Assembly: GCA_004794655.1 (NCBI GenBank)
Contig: SMMW01000018.1
Span: 519,001 to 583,000 of the forward strand
Length of the DNA: 64,000 nucleotides
Source: Marisa cornuarietis
Taxonomy: Eukaryota > Mollusca > Gastropoda > Architaenioglossa > Ampullariidae
Direction: 5' to 3'
The notes below the pieces were generated by a model. That model saw only the letters and a program-made list of their open reading frames with translations, did no database searches and had not been told where the DNA came from. Both the position numbers and the translations under genes were made by a program. Below, piece by piece: positions 11,296 through 22,880 of the stretch (the stretch's first letter is position 1; each line of letters starts with the position of its first letter).

Positions 11296-12384
11296 AACAA
11301 AAGGGCAGAGAAAAATCTGCTATTCCGAGAATTCTGAGACGACCATGAGTACGGGGGTAGGGGTAGTGCTTGAAGCAATTATATAAAACAGACATGCACA
11401 TTGAAAACTATGACTGACTACCCTCCACCATCCTTCTCTACCTAAGACATCCTACTGCAGCTCTGACGAAATTGTAGCTTTAATGACGCACGCACGCACG
11501 CGTTGTCGGAGACATTCACCAGATCATTAATTTAATGGGTATTAATGCTAGGCAAGGGTAATGTGACTGTACCTTGCAAAGCCCAGTAGAACTTGATTGC
11601 TGGCAATGTGTCGAGTGCAGAACTGACATTAGCCACTCTTACTGCCTTCGTTATGGAAGTTAAAACACACGTGGGTCGCATCTCACGCTGCGAGCGGATC
11701 GCAGGACGCAGCAAATTTACGGTTTTGGTCGCGCGCGCTTTCTATACATATATAGGAGCTGTCAGGAGTAAAATAAGACGGAGTGAATGTCCTATTCTCT
11801 CTCTCTCTCTCTCTTGATCTACTATAATTTGTTAGGTAAACTTTTATTTTTGAAACTACAGAATACATGAAAACAACAAATGCTTATCAAACTTTACTGT
11901 GCGACAGAGAAGTATGGCAAATCTCAATAAAAAAAGGCTATTACTTTTAGAGACAGTTAACAGTTTGAACATTAAGTTCTCTTAAGTTAATCTCAATGTG
12001 TTCAGTAGAGTGATTGTATGTAAACTTACAAATATGATTTGAATGGTGAATAAGTTACAAAAAAGTAAATAAAAAAGAAATACCTCTAGCACCTTCACTG
12101 AATGGAAAACAAACAAACAATAAATAAATAAAACTTCGAATACAGTTAAATCAAATTATGAAGGGAAGCAAGTGCTCTGAAAGTGTACGTGATGTAAAAC
12201 AGTTTTATGCAACAGTTGCGAGAATTGAGTGCAGACAGGTTCATGCCCACGATTTAAAAGATAAAGGACTTTTCAGGTCATCATCGGCGGTAGCAAACAT
12301 CACGACGTCACTGCGAGTTTATTCGCGTAGCTGCATCATTATTAGAGCAATATTAGCAGCATGTCTTCTACACATATTTATTTA

Positions 12385-12393
12385 TGCGCGCGC

Positions 12394-12448
<55 letters not shown>
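12385..12448 (+). repeat. (GC)n(TG)n microsatellite
   Basis: A short GC-alternating run passing into 26 TG units; alternating purine-pyrimidine sequence able to adopt Z-form. Open frames across it are artefacts. Confidence 0.95.
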
Positions 12449-12449
<1 letters not shown>

Positions 12450-13482
12450 TTAGCTCTAAAAAGCCAAGAAGTCGATGCAGAAAATTAAAAATTGGTAAGC
12501 TCTTTTTTTCAAAGGCAAAAGCGTTCTTATGTTGCAATGAGCGCTTTGGCGGTGGAAGAGGAGAATATGGTTCTCGGTGACCCAAACACCTTTAGACTGC
12601 GAGCGTTTTTCGCAGGTGGAACAAGCATAAATGCCATAAAAAGCGCTCGCTGAACTTTATGAAAGTAGACACCCTCTCTCTTTCTTTCAATCTTGTGCGT
12701 GCGTGTGTGCATGAATGCATCAATGCAACGTATACACTCCAACTATATTATGTACTCTTGTAACCGGTACTAATAGGGCAAACCATAAAATGCTATTTCA
12801 TCATTTATTACATGAACTATCCCATTCACTGACCAGGCTTTCACACATCAGTGCTGCCTCAACCAATCTCCTTCGCACAAGACAGAATGAGCGTATTTCC
12901 GGACAAAATCCGGCTTCGCCTTAAAAGTCGCTGACCTCTGACATGGAATTCACCGTCTTCATGTGATTCAAACGCTCTTTTCCTGTCTTTAACCTGGATG
13001 AAACAGTCTTGCAGGGCTGTGGGAAAGTTATCACTGCTAAATACTAAAATACTGAGAATTCACACCGAAGATATATTTCTGGGACCTCAGGATTAATTGA
13101 GAGAATCGGATGTAGGCTTTTCTGAACGATCGAGTCTCTAAATAAAGTTCAATGCTGAAGAGCATAGGTGTGACCAACATCAGTAACTCAGAAAGTTATT
13201 ATCACTGCAGCCCAAAACTAAAAGTACTCGGTTGTTGGAACACCGGACACAGGAATGACAATGGAGGCGTGCGAGAGGGCGATATTTTGCCTAACTTTTC
13301 CCAAAGAACTTCGCTGGGGCGCTGGGGTGATGGGGAGGGAAATATTGAATACTGAACATCCCAAAAGAGTATTTGCGGGAGGTCACTCTTATACTTGGTT
13401 GGACAACAACAGCCAGTTATTTCCGGGACAACACGTTTAGTGCTAAGCGTTGCCTCTTAATAGCAAAGCCTTAAGGCCGTTC

Positions 13483-13577
13483 TTAACCGGACAAACGTTT
13501 GACCAGGGGTTTACACGAAGGTTATATAAAATTAAAATGTGCCATAGTTATAAGTTCGTTCATGTTTGTCCGGTTAA
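13483..13577. repeat. 14-bp inverted repeat, possible small MITE
   Basis: TTAACCGGACAAAC at 13483-13496 and its complement at 13564-13577 enclose 67 bp. A related string (TTCTTAACTGGACAAC...GAACGAACGCTTGAC) occurs at 56097-56130, so it may be a dispersed element. No target duplication was found. Confidence 0.4.
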
Positions 13578-14454
13578 TGAACCTTTAGAACTGGCTATGT
13601 TCGTTCTGACTTCGTGGTCTTGCATCACTGCGCGTGGTCTTCGCTACGTCAGAAGCAGAAACGACGGAAATTTTTCCCATTCCTCATTCTTTAATCATTG
13701 CCATTCCTCTAGCCCTCCTCTCTAATCAGCCGTATTAATAATATTACTTTTAATACAATAATATGTTTAATAAGCAAATTACTTTAATCGCGTATTAGTA
13801 TGCATATCATGCACAATCCTTCCGATGGCTAAACCTCATTATGTCGTAACACTTGTACACCTCAGTGAAACTCAAACTCAGCAGCAGCTGCCGGCAATGT
13901 TCTTTTATTTTCCTCCATTGGAACCTCGTAATGAATATGGAGGAGCTGCTTTCTTTTTGTCTGGTTCTTACTTTTTAATTTGTTACTGTTATTTTCGTCT
14001 TGTCTAGTTCTTTTTCCTTATAAGGTAAGTGTGAGATTTGAGAGTTTAGTTATACAAGACAATTAGATGTGCTCGTACCTGTTGGCTGCTCTCGGCGTTT
14101 TTTTTTTTTTTTTTTTTTGGTATTGTTGCGAAGTTTAGTTATGAGAACAGGTCACATCTTTAATCCATATCTTCTATATATATATATATATATGTTACTT
14201 CGAAGTATCAAGTGAGTCTGCTTTTATTTTGTTTTAAACCGACATAAAATATCACTTGCACACACACTAAACACTTTTAGTCAGGACCAACAGACAGGAC
14301 TTGACATAAACGTACTGATTTACCCACCCATCATAAGGGAGATGTACGCGTGACCTCACGCACACACTCTCCCCCCCCCCTTCCGAGTCTCCTTATGTAG
14401 TATACCTCACGACCTTTACAGCATGCTACTGAGCATCACGTAAGCTCTGACAGT

Positions 14455-14590
14455 TCCGCGTTTTAACGGAAGACGTCTAATGGAGCATCGCGAGATCGGT
14501 AATAGACCGGACGCAGCCGATCGTGAAGATAACGTTCGCGCATGCCCAATTGCCCACTGACGTCATCAGACCCCCAATCAAGGTAAGCCG
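14455..14590. promoter_or_regulatory. Candidate CpG-rich regulatory element
   Basis: CpG-dense sequence with GCGAGATCGG, AACGTTCGCGCATGCCC and a perfect CRE TGACGTCA (14558-14565), followed by CCCAATCA and a donor-like AAGGTAAGCC near 14580. It could be the start of a non-coding transcript. No coding region is seen next to it. Confidence 0.25.
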
Positions 14591-16456
14591 AGAGGAGAAC
14601 AAATCTTTTCCCCAAATTAAAGTGCTATAGTTGTCTCTCTGTGTTATCTGTGGGTCCCAGACAGGTAACAGGCTCTCAAACGACTGCCCCCGGCAGGTTG
14701 TGCTGTTTCATGGCCATTTGGAGATGATAAAAGGTAAGAGAAAATTGTGAAACCATGTCAATGGAGGGTATACAAGACATCTGCAGATGAAACAGGGAGG
14801 AAATATCGAGCTGAAGAAGAAATCCATCCCCATTTTGCCACAACTACAAGGCCCGTAGCTGTCCCACGGGAAATAAATCAGAATACTTTTATAAAGTAGA
14901 CATGGGCGATCATTGCAGCCTACAGCAGCTCTGAACTTCTCTTGCCATTACTTGCGCTCGAGTAATCTGTTTCGAATCGTCTGACTCTTACAAAATGAAA
15001 GTGGTGATTTATTTTCTTCTTTTTTTCTTCAACTAACAAACACTTTTCGCTTGTTGTAAGGATAATGACGAATTTCAGACCGAGCTTCGTCAAGGAAATT
15101 CGCTCTCACTGTTCAAACAACGCAGACCACAGACAACCCAGAATCTGGTGATAGTCACAGTTGACAGTCTTCAATAGCAGAAGGCAACACAGAGTTTCTG
15201 CTAAAGGTAACGAAGGATACCAGGTTTCTTCAAACAAACGAGATGACATAATCCGTCGCCTGGTCCTTGTCCATGTTTTGGTTCACTGAAAACATGCACC
15301 ACTTTCTGGTCTATTGCAAGCATGTATCGCTGGTCCATCGCAAACAAACGTGTTCCATTTCATATGACGTGCATCTTTTTTTCATTAAATCTGTCGACTT
15401 TTACTGACCTCAGCAATAGTGTTCCCACCCCACCTCTATCTCTTGCATGCGCGCGCATATGACAAAAAGAGGAAAAAATAAACTTGTATTTTAAAAATTC
15501 CACGCAAACACCATGCACTAATCATGAAGCTAGAATGCGAGAAAACATGTAAAAAGAAAATGAATTTGAATGAAAAAAGATCACAGGCAGTAGCAAGGCG
15601 AAGTCGGTAATAAAGCAACCGCACACCATTTGCTATAAACATGGAGTGTAAAATAATGGCACACGCATCCGTGTGTTCTACAGGGCCCCTGTTATTACGT
15701 GCATGTGTGCATTTTTTGTTGGTTTGTTTTTTTTATTGTCTTTCTACCTGTGTGCAGTCATGCCTGTTCTCATGGCTTCGCACCAGTCAGAAAATGTGCT
15801 TTCAACTGAGTAACTTCACTTCGAATCAAACTTGCATTATGACTGGAGCACTCCGTCCTCAGCAGATGTGGAACTATTCCTAATTACTTCTGTACACTAA
15901 TTGCGATTATGGAATATACAACAACTTCTTTGTGTCTCATTATCGCACCACACTATTTAATAGGGCGGATGTGTTCAGTCATCCGTTTCTAAGAATCAGA
16001 GTTTTTCGAGTAACAAGTGTATAAACTGTGTGGGAATTAGTACAAGGTTAAAGTCTGTGTGTAATATCAGATAATTTACATACGCATCCTTTTAAATCAT
16101 TTCCGGAAAACGTGCATCAGGACACGACCACACACACACACATGCGCGAGCAGACACTTCCGTTTACTTGATAACCCAATGATATTCTCGGAGAATCAAG
16201 GCTGTTCCCACTCTCAGGAAGAGACGTGAAATGATCACTTTGTGGGTAAAACCTGCCAGTGTTCTGTTTTTAAGGATCTTGATACAGAAGTAAACTGAGT
16301 TCATCAATGTCATCTGAGTGTCATTAAGGACAAAACGAAGCAGCCTTCAAAGAACTATGTCAGAAGCGTCGGCTCTCTTGTCCCTGGCAGACCGCACCAC
16401 TGTGACGTGTCTGACGTCCTTTCCTGTAGCCGTTCTCAGCGCGCTCGCTAATACTT

Positions 16457-16604
16457 CAGTGGCGTAGGAACCGGGGGGGGGGAGGCAAGGGGGCAGCTGC
16501 CCCCCCCCACAAAAAAAAATGCTGGGAAGGCAAGAATGTGAACGTCGTTCATTGTCAGCATGGAGCTGCCCCCCCCCAAAGCCGAGCATCTTCCTACGCC
16601 ACTG
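16457..16604 (+). mobile_element. MITE family M1, copy 3
   Basis: The best-preserved copy, 148 bp, with a perfect 13-bp inverted repeat CAGTGGCGTAGGA / TCCTACGCCACTG and the 5-bp target duplication TACTT on both sides (16452-16456 and 16605-16609). Two long homopolymer tracts (G after the left repeat, C before the right one) are a family trait. No coding capacity. Confidence 0.85.
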
Positions 16605-16939
16605 TACTTACGAGGTTGAATTCTCATCGCACGCGCACAATATTTGTCCGCCATTTCTAACACAGAATCGTTAGCTTATCAAAAGATTTCGGCTAGGCAA
16701 TAGTACAAAGGTGTTTGGTGAAGATTTTTTCAATAGAAAAACCGAGACAGTCGGCAACATTTTCTAAGTGATAACAGGAACTTATGTTAATGAAAAGCGT
16801 ATCAATTACCAGATTATGCAAACTAGAAGCTAAGATTGTTACCTGTGATTAGATGAGTCACAACATTCCTTTCCTAAAATGTGTGTGTGTGTGTGTGTGG
16901 ATAAAAGTAATAGCGCGAAAGATAAGCGCATGCTATATT

Positions 16940-17053
16940 TTGAAACGAACTTTCTAAACCGTCACTACACCCGGTTGTGCTCTCAAAGCGTATACTAGGT
17001 TTCGAAACGAACTTTCTAGAATCTAGAACGTCACTACACCCGGTTGTGCTCCT
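16940..17053 (+). repeat. Short tandem duplication
   Basis: The string GAAACGAACTTTCTA followed by CGTCACTACACCCGGTTGTG occurs twice, at 16941-16981 and at 16999-17051, with an extra AGAATCTAGAA in the second copy. A simple local duplication; no function apparent. Confidence 0.7.
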
Positions 17054-17884
17054 TCAGCATCAGTACTATTCATGTAAAGCAGTACTACGACTTTTCTTAC
17101 TATCGGATAATAATAATAATAATAATAAAAAAAAATACTCTGAGGAAGTTATGAAAACATTTGATCGGTAAGATATTAAAAATAATATCCCCATGAATGA
17201 TAGCGTCTGTGCTGCATTTTACAATCTGAGAATGATCAGGTAGCTTTGACATACTGGAATACTTCTGATAGTGTTAACTGCAGTCAGAGGACACAGAATC
17301 TCAATGGTAATCAGCTGACCTATTAGCGGCAACGACCACTGCGTGATCACCAACACCATTGTAACAAACGCGCAGTTTTTCTTATTTCTCGTGACCAGCG
17401 CTGTGCTTGGTGATGGAATCGTACGAGATGAACACTTCCCCTGTTATCAGTCACCATACAACAGTGGAAAAATGTTCCTATTCCCAAACGGATGCTTTCT
17501 ACTATTCTACTAACATAACGTTCAATAAAACTGGAAACGTGGGGACTAGAAATGAGTATGCTTGTCAACAATGTAGGCATGAGAGGGCTAGACAGACTCA
17601 CTGATACTTACAAACAAGGCTTTGAATCACCATTGCAGGATGCCATAATTACGCTCAAGTAGATCCGGGCTTACGCTTGTCGGCAGATCGCAGACCTCCG
17701 TTGTTTGGATTGGAACGTGGTGGGGGAAAAGAGTAAAGGGAGGGATCGACAGGAGGAGGCTGCAGCAATCATCCCCCTCTTGCCTGAATTATATTTCACC
17801 TTAAGCGCACATGTTGCCGCACTTCAACGCTTCGTCTGCCTGTCGGGGGGGGGGGAATAGAATCTTTTTTTTCAGGCATTTGTC

Positions 17885-18005
17885 TATCTACGTCACAGCG
17901 ATGATGTCATAGTGTCTTGACGTACTTTATCTGTGACGTCAGATTACACGAACCACCCCCACCCCGATTTCTTCTTCCTGTCTTCACTGCGCATGCGCGC
18001 GCGTC
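17885..18005. promoter_or_regulatory. Candidate CRE/NRF1 regulatory cluster
   Basis: Within 115 bp: a perfect CRE TGACGTCA (17934-17941), further CRE-like sites (ACGTCA at 17890, ATGATGTCAT at 17901, TTGACGTA near 17918) and a palindromic NRF1-type site GCGCATGCGC (17989-17998). The stretch is CpG-rich against an AT-rich background. No gene start is recognised downstream on either strand, so the role is inferred from motif density only. Confidence 0.35.
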
Positions 18006-19034
18006 TCTAAGGTAGAGAGAAGAAGGGGCACATGTTCATCAACTCCCTTTTTTCTTCTTTTTTATCAACAGTTTTGATTGACAGTGACCGACGGGGATTA
18101 AACAGGTAATTGAATTCTTTCCATCGGCCTAAAATCAATTTTATGGGGGCTTTATTTTTTTAACAAGAAATCAACAATCACGTAGGTGCATATAAAAGGA
18201 AATGAGCAGGGTTCTAAGAAAAAGATAGTTGCTGGTGGACATGATAGTAGGACGACATAAAAAGGGACCCTGGAACCTCAATGCACTTGAATCCGCTATC
18301 TGGTCGATGGGGTGGATTAGGGCGCGTTTAAGTCGCATGCTGTTTGCTTACTGAGACTAAGTACTATGTTGTAGCCAAGAGAACACTAGATAGCACTTTT
18401 TAGCTTAAGCGGACGAGCAGCATTCCTTCTGGAATCTTCTTCCAAGTGCTCCTAACCTTGATGTCTAATGACTTCAAAGTGGAAGGATCTTGCATACTTC
18501 AACGAGCAACAGTAAACACAATCACTTATTAAATTACATATTTTATTGGGACACTGGACTTAGCCTTAGACATCAAGCTGAAATTTGTTTAAAGGTATCC
18601 ATTTCCCAACTCCCAGACTGAGTTAAAAAAATGAGCCTAGGCAAGCGGCGATACTTGGTCTAAGGTCACTGAGATAATAATTCAGATGTCTACGCTAGCA
18701 TTACGGGCACTTAGTTTGGCTGGCACCCGACACACCTTTGAAGCAAAGAGAATACATTTGAAGCTCGCGAAACGGACACAGCTGACCTCCCTTGGCAAGA
18801 AAGCGAGAAAGGACAAACAGCCTTGTGTCGACTTATAATAATGAAGAATAATGAAGATCATAAGATCAAAGCCGACTGCGAGTGACCTGAGGTGACCTCT
18901 TCCCTGCGTCAGCAGTGCAAACACTTGAACCCCATTATTAGTCAGCGGTTTTTTTTTATAATTTCTTTCACAGAAAAGTGTTTCTGCCTAAACGATTTCG
19001 CGCCTTGGACGAAACAGAATAACGGGTGAGTACT

Positions 19035-19180
19035 CGGAGTATAACTTCAAGGGTCAGCCCTGTGAACACGTGTCACATCCATAGACAAGCACCTATGCCC
19101 CAAGACAAGATCTGAACCCATCGCTTTTCAATCATCATTTAAGAGAAAACTTGTTATCCCTAGGCTATACCACCCTTTTG
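19035..19180 (-). mobile_element. SINE family S1 fragment, degenerate
   Basis: CAGCCCTGTGAACACGTGTC and CCCCAAGACAAGATCTGAAC on the plus strand match the S1 body and B-box complement. The head end (CTATACCACCC) is weakly preserved. Confidence 0.45.
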
Positions 19181-20930
19181 ATCCTCCCCTCCCTTTTAAA
19201 TGGAGAACTTAAGCGACCACTTGCACAATATGTAACATTAGAGAAACTTACTTGTCCAAGAAGTCGATTAGGAGGAACTTTAACTGCCTGTCACGTCCTG
19301 TGTTCTCATACTTCGTGTTTTCTTTAAGAATGAGAGTATTAGCCGTGTCTTCATGCATCAACGCAATCAAAACAGACCCCAGGAACTTCGGGTTAGGCTA
19401 AAATTGTCAGGAGATAGCCCTGCGACATGCAATCCTGAAATTAGTACCACTTTGTTTATTCACATCGCATAAGAGACTCTTTCAGGTTTGTTTACTTCTA
19501 ATGCGTGCACGAGTGCCCAGGTTGGGCTGTAGGAGTAGCACACCTGTGTCTGTTCCGTGGTTAGACAGGACATAGCTTTGCAGGTCTGACGAGAGCGGTG
19601 GGGGGAACAGGGGGGTGGGTCTGGTGTACCCGGGCCCGCGGCCGTGAAGGGGGCCTGGTCTTAGTGGATTTTTTTCCTTCTTCTTTTCCTTTCTGTTTTA
19701 AAGAAAGGTTGGTGTAACATTCTTCACTCTGGAGTTTTTTTTTCCTATGGAGCGGGGTACTACAAGTTTGATCCTTTAACGTCAGTTCTCCTCATTTACT
19801 AACTACTCAGGTGTAAACAACTCTATGTTCAAGTTGTAATGTAGATCTTAGTGCACATGTCCCAATGTTTGCAGTCTATATTACGTCACTGAATGAAATG
19901 TAGATATTGACAATCGAATTGTAAGCATATTATTATACGCTGGGAAAATAATTTACGATTACATTTACAAGGGGCCCGGAGAGGTCGTCTGCTCCAGGGC
20001 ACAGCACCTTTGTAGGCAGAAAGTCTCCAAGTTTCGACCTTTGCAACTTTTAAAAAAGTATGTTTCAAGTTAATCCGTGTTTACAGACATAAATTAAGAG
20101 ACACATTAACCGGATGATAGGGTGGCAAGGTCAGTATGTCAAGATGGAAATGGAGGACTTTTGACCTTCACTGTAACCTTACAGGCGCAATTTTCGGTGT
20201 CCTGAGGAAAACAAGTCGGTGTTGGTGTTGGTGTTGAGTTTCACTCACACGAGTCACACCACGTTATAAATCTTACAGGTATTGCTTTATTATTTATCCT
20301 GACTTGAGTGCGAGTATTGCGTCAATGCAACAGCGCTCAGAAATATCCAGCAAGTCGCCAGTCTCAGTAAAATAAAGCAGAAGCACAAATGTCAGCTGAG
20401 CGGAATTTTTAAATTATTCTCTCTCGCCTCTTTTGTGCATACTCTTTAGTAATTTATATTTGGTATAACGTTTACCAATGGGAGGAAGCTACAACCTTCC
20501 CTAAAATGTCTACGTTGTTTACAATCCCGCACAAAAAAAAATGCAGGAAGTAAAACCTGCCCTCCCCTCCCAGCCCCTCGTCACAGTGGCTGCCTCATGA
20601 CGGTGAGGCCTTGCTCATCTGATTAAGTGGACTGGAGCTTCGCACGTACGTTTTTTTGTTTCCTTCAAGCGGTGTTGATGTTAACTTCGCCCTGGAGTCA
20701 ACAGCAACTGAGGTCATAGCTCGGATTCCATATCTGTTTTTTTTTTCCCCTGGACCTTTATTGACAACAAGTGATCTACGCTGTCCGAGCACGTAGACCT
20801 GTCGCGGGTCAGCAAGCGATTGACCTTACACACCCAAGGATATCCGCGACTTTTACTTGCGGGTGTCGCACAATTAAAAGGCTGGCCTTGACCGTGGCAC
20901 ATTGACCCTCAGACGTGAGAACCTTCTCAT

Positions 20931-20970
20931 TCTTTGCCCCTGGTCATTCAGCGGCGACCAGGGGCAAAGA
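20931..20970. repeat. Perfect 15-bp hairpin
   Basis: TCTTTGCCCCTGGTC (20931-20945) is followed by a 10-base loop and its exact complement (20956-20970). It stands alone, is GC-rich, and is not part of any repeat recognised here. No U-run follows, so it is not an RNA polymerase III or bacterial-style terminator. Confidence 0.8.
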
Positions 20971-21106
20971 CAGTATACACTAAGATAGCCCACTCTGATA
21001 TAAAAGGTTGAAGCCAAGCGGCGGTCAAGGGGCGGACGGCCGCTCCCCCTTTCGTGAAGTAAACATCGGGTGTGTCCCGCCTTTGTTCTGACCATCGTGT
21101 CCTGGC

Positions 21107-21108
<2 letters not shown>

Positions 21109-21138
<30 letters not shown>
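21109..21138 (+). repeat. (CA)n microsatellite
   Basis: Fifteen CA units followed by ATGCGCGCACG. Confidence 0.95.
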
Positions 21139-21140
<2 letters not shown>

Positions 21141-21439
21141 CGCGCACGCTTTCATACTTTTCAGAAATAGAGCTTGAAAACATATTTCGAAGGTGCAACT
21201 TTTCTAATTTAGAAGAAAAAGAAGAAAATAAAATAAAATGAAACGTTTAAAGTATACAGTAGCATAGGTTTTGCAAGTAACTCTAATTGGACAGATTTTT
21301 TTAACAATAAGACATTATGGTTGTCACATATCTAAAACCTCTTTACACCCAGTGCCTTTGCAAAAATATAAAATATGTACACGTGTATTTACAGATGTTG
21401 CAGTTTTAACATTTTTTCTATTTTTTCCTTGACGAGGCT

Positions 21440-22190
21440 GCAGACAAATGTGTATTGTTTTCTTTCAATGCAAAGTGCAACCGTATATTTAAAAACAATT
21501 GAGTAACAAGACTGCCTGGTTTGCATTTGCTGGAGGGACACATGAGCGAACTTGATGTCTGTTTGAAACATTCCAGAAATCGAGCTTTCACTCGGTCCAT
21601 GTGAGGAACTGTTCAGATTTTCTGAATATAATTTCAATTTCCTCCACCAACGTTACCAGCTGAGATGTTGGGACTACTAGCCCATAGTTAGCATGAGGTA
21701 CCTGCTTAATTGACAACAGGGTCTCTCTTACAGTTCCTACTTGTTTCCCAGTAATGATTTCTTTACATTCTGGACGAACTTTCTGTTGGACCTTTTAGCT
21801 ATGTAACCAGAAATGTAAGTTAAAATATTGTCCTCAGTAATCGATAGTTCCTCGGCAGAGTTGGTAAAAGGAAACTGAGAGATTTCACATCTTTCTCTTT
21901 GCTCACACCTGGCATCAGAAATCGCTGGAGTGCGCTGAGTACGGATGTTGTTCAGCTTCAAGAGGAAGCGGTGCAGGTGGATTCGGTACATCAAAGATGG
22001 TTGGAACTGCACACCAGATCAGCCGGCAGTGTTTGTTCAAGGGCTTCATGAACTGGCTTGATTCAAAATGGTCAAAGCAGAGACCACAGTTCGCATTCAA
22101 ATACGATGCCGGGTGGCCCAACAGATCGCTTCGCCGGCAGTTGGAAATGTATGGAAATGACAGCACTACTAAGCACCAGCATATGTGACA
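21440..22190 (-). pseudogene. Broken P-element-type transposase with THAP domain
   Basis: On the minus strand the segment near 22166-22010 encodes the second part of a THAP zinc finger: LSFPYISN near the start, then CFDHFESSQF and the hallmark AVPTIFDVPNPP ending. After a frameshift, a second block (about 21870-21600) reads ITEDNILTYISGYIAK, then a further frame change, then NYGLVVPTSQLVTLVEEIE. That layout matches the extreme C-terminus of P-element/THAP9 transposases. The large central catalytic (RNase H-like) part is missing, so this is an internally deleted, frameshifted relic. In the family, THAP binds DNA and the middle region cuts it; this copy could not cut. The assignment of the C-terminal block is less certain than that of the THAP part. 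Confidence 0.6.
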
Positions 22191-22789
22191 AAACTAAAAA
22201 TAAATGCAACTTGTTAAATCTACTAAAAAAAGGAAATACTGAAGCGAGAAATACTTAATACTCATCTCTCTTCATCTTTCGGAAAAGAGAACAATCGAGA
22301 ACCTTTAATTCGAGAGCTGTGACAACTCGGCGCAGCGCACCATGACCCACCCGGCATCCTAGCGTCAACACCGATCGTCGGAACGGGGGATCGCGGTCAC
22401 ATACGGGTCCGCGCGGCTTCACTTTCCTGCTTGAGTGGTCAATCTTAGGGTATACAATCTTTGGTCACGGGTGACAACTGTGGGCTAAGATGTCGGCGCC
22501 CCGAAGTCGTTGTCCGAAACTCTGGCCAATCCCATTGTCTGTCTAGCGTGTCCGCTACTAGTGTTAGTTTTTTTTTTCTTTTGTCTTTGTCTTTTTTTTT
22601 TTTTTGGGGGGGGAGGGGTAATAATGTGATGAAGGTGGGAAGGAAAAAAACGAATTAATGAACTAATCTCAATGATAAAGAAAATGTAAGACTGGAAAAG
22701 GAAAAAAGGAGGGAGGAACAGAAGAAGATTTGTATGACGTATTATCTTATGCTTGGATTTAATACGCTTAATCACCTAAATAAAAGAGT

Positions 22790-22865
22790 AGCGGATACCC
22801 GTGTGGTTAAAGCACTGGCCGAACATACAGGCTCGCCCGTTCAATACCTGTCTGGCTCAGGGAAC
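22790..22865 (+). repeat. tRNA-like SINE head fragment
   Basis: A stretch with an A-box-like TACCCGTGTGGTTAAAGCAC and a B-box-like CGTTCAATACCTG at tRNA spacing, typical of the RNA polymerase III promoter of a tRNA-derived SINE. It directly precedes the truncated LINE at 22881, and no SINE body follows. It is too diverged to fold as a functional tRNA. Confidence 0.4.
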
Positions 22866-22880
22866 CCCACTCGACCACCT

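Larger units (their letters stand above)
11111..16451. other. Intergenic with microsatellites and a possible regulatory island
   Basis: Beyond the microsatellites, the 14-bp inverted repeat and the CRE-bearing CpG patch listed separately, it holds poly-T (14099-14118), (TA)n (14175-14193) and (CT)n (11797-11813) tracts. No frame resembles a protein. Confidence 0.5.
16610..21389. other. Intergenic with candidate CRE cluster
   Basis: Contains a short TG run (16881-16899), a (TAA)n run (17108-17127), the CRE/NRF1 cluster near 17.9 kb, the S1 fragment near 19.1 kb, a GC-rich patch near 19.6 kb and the hairpin at 20931. No gene recognised. Confidence 0.5.

Noticed and set aside
12158..12585. Open frames with runs of CVCV or THTH
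   Set aside because: Produced by the TG/CA microsatellite; the same holds for frames at 21.0, 28.1, 37.2 and 60.1 kb.
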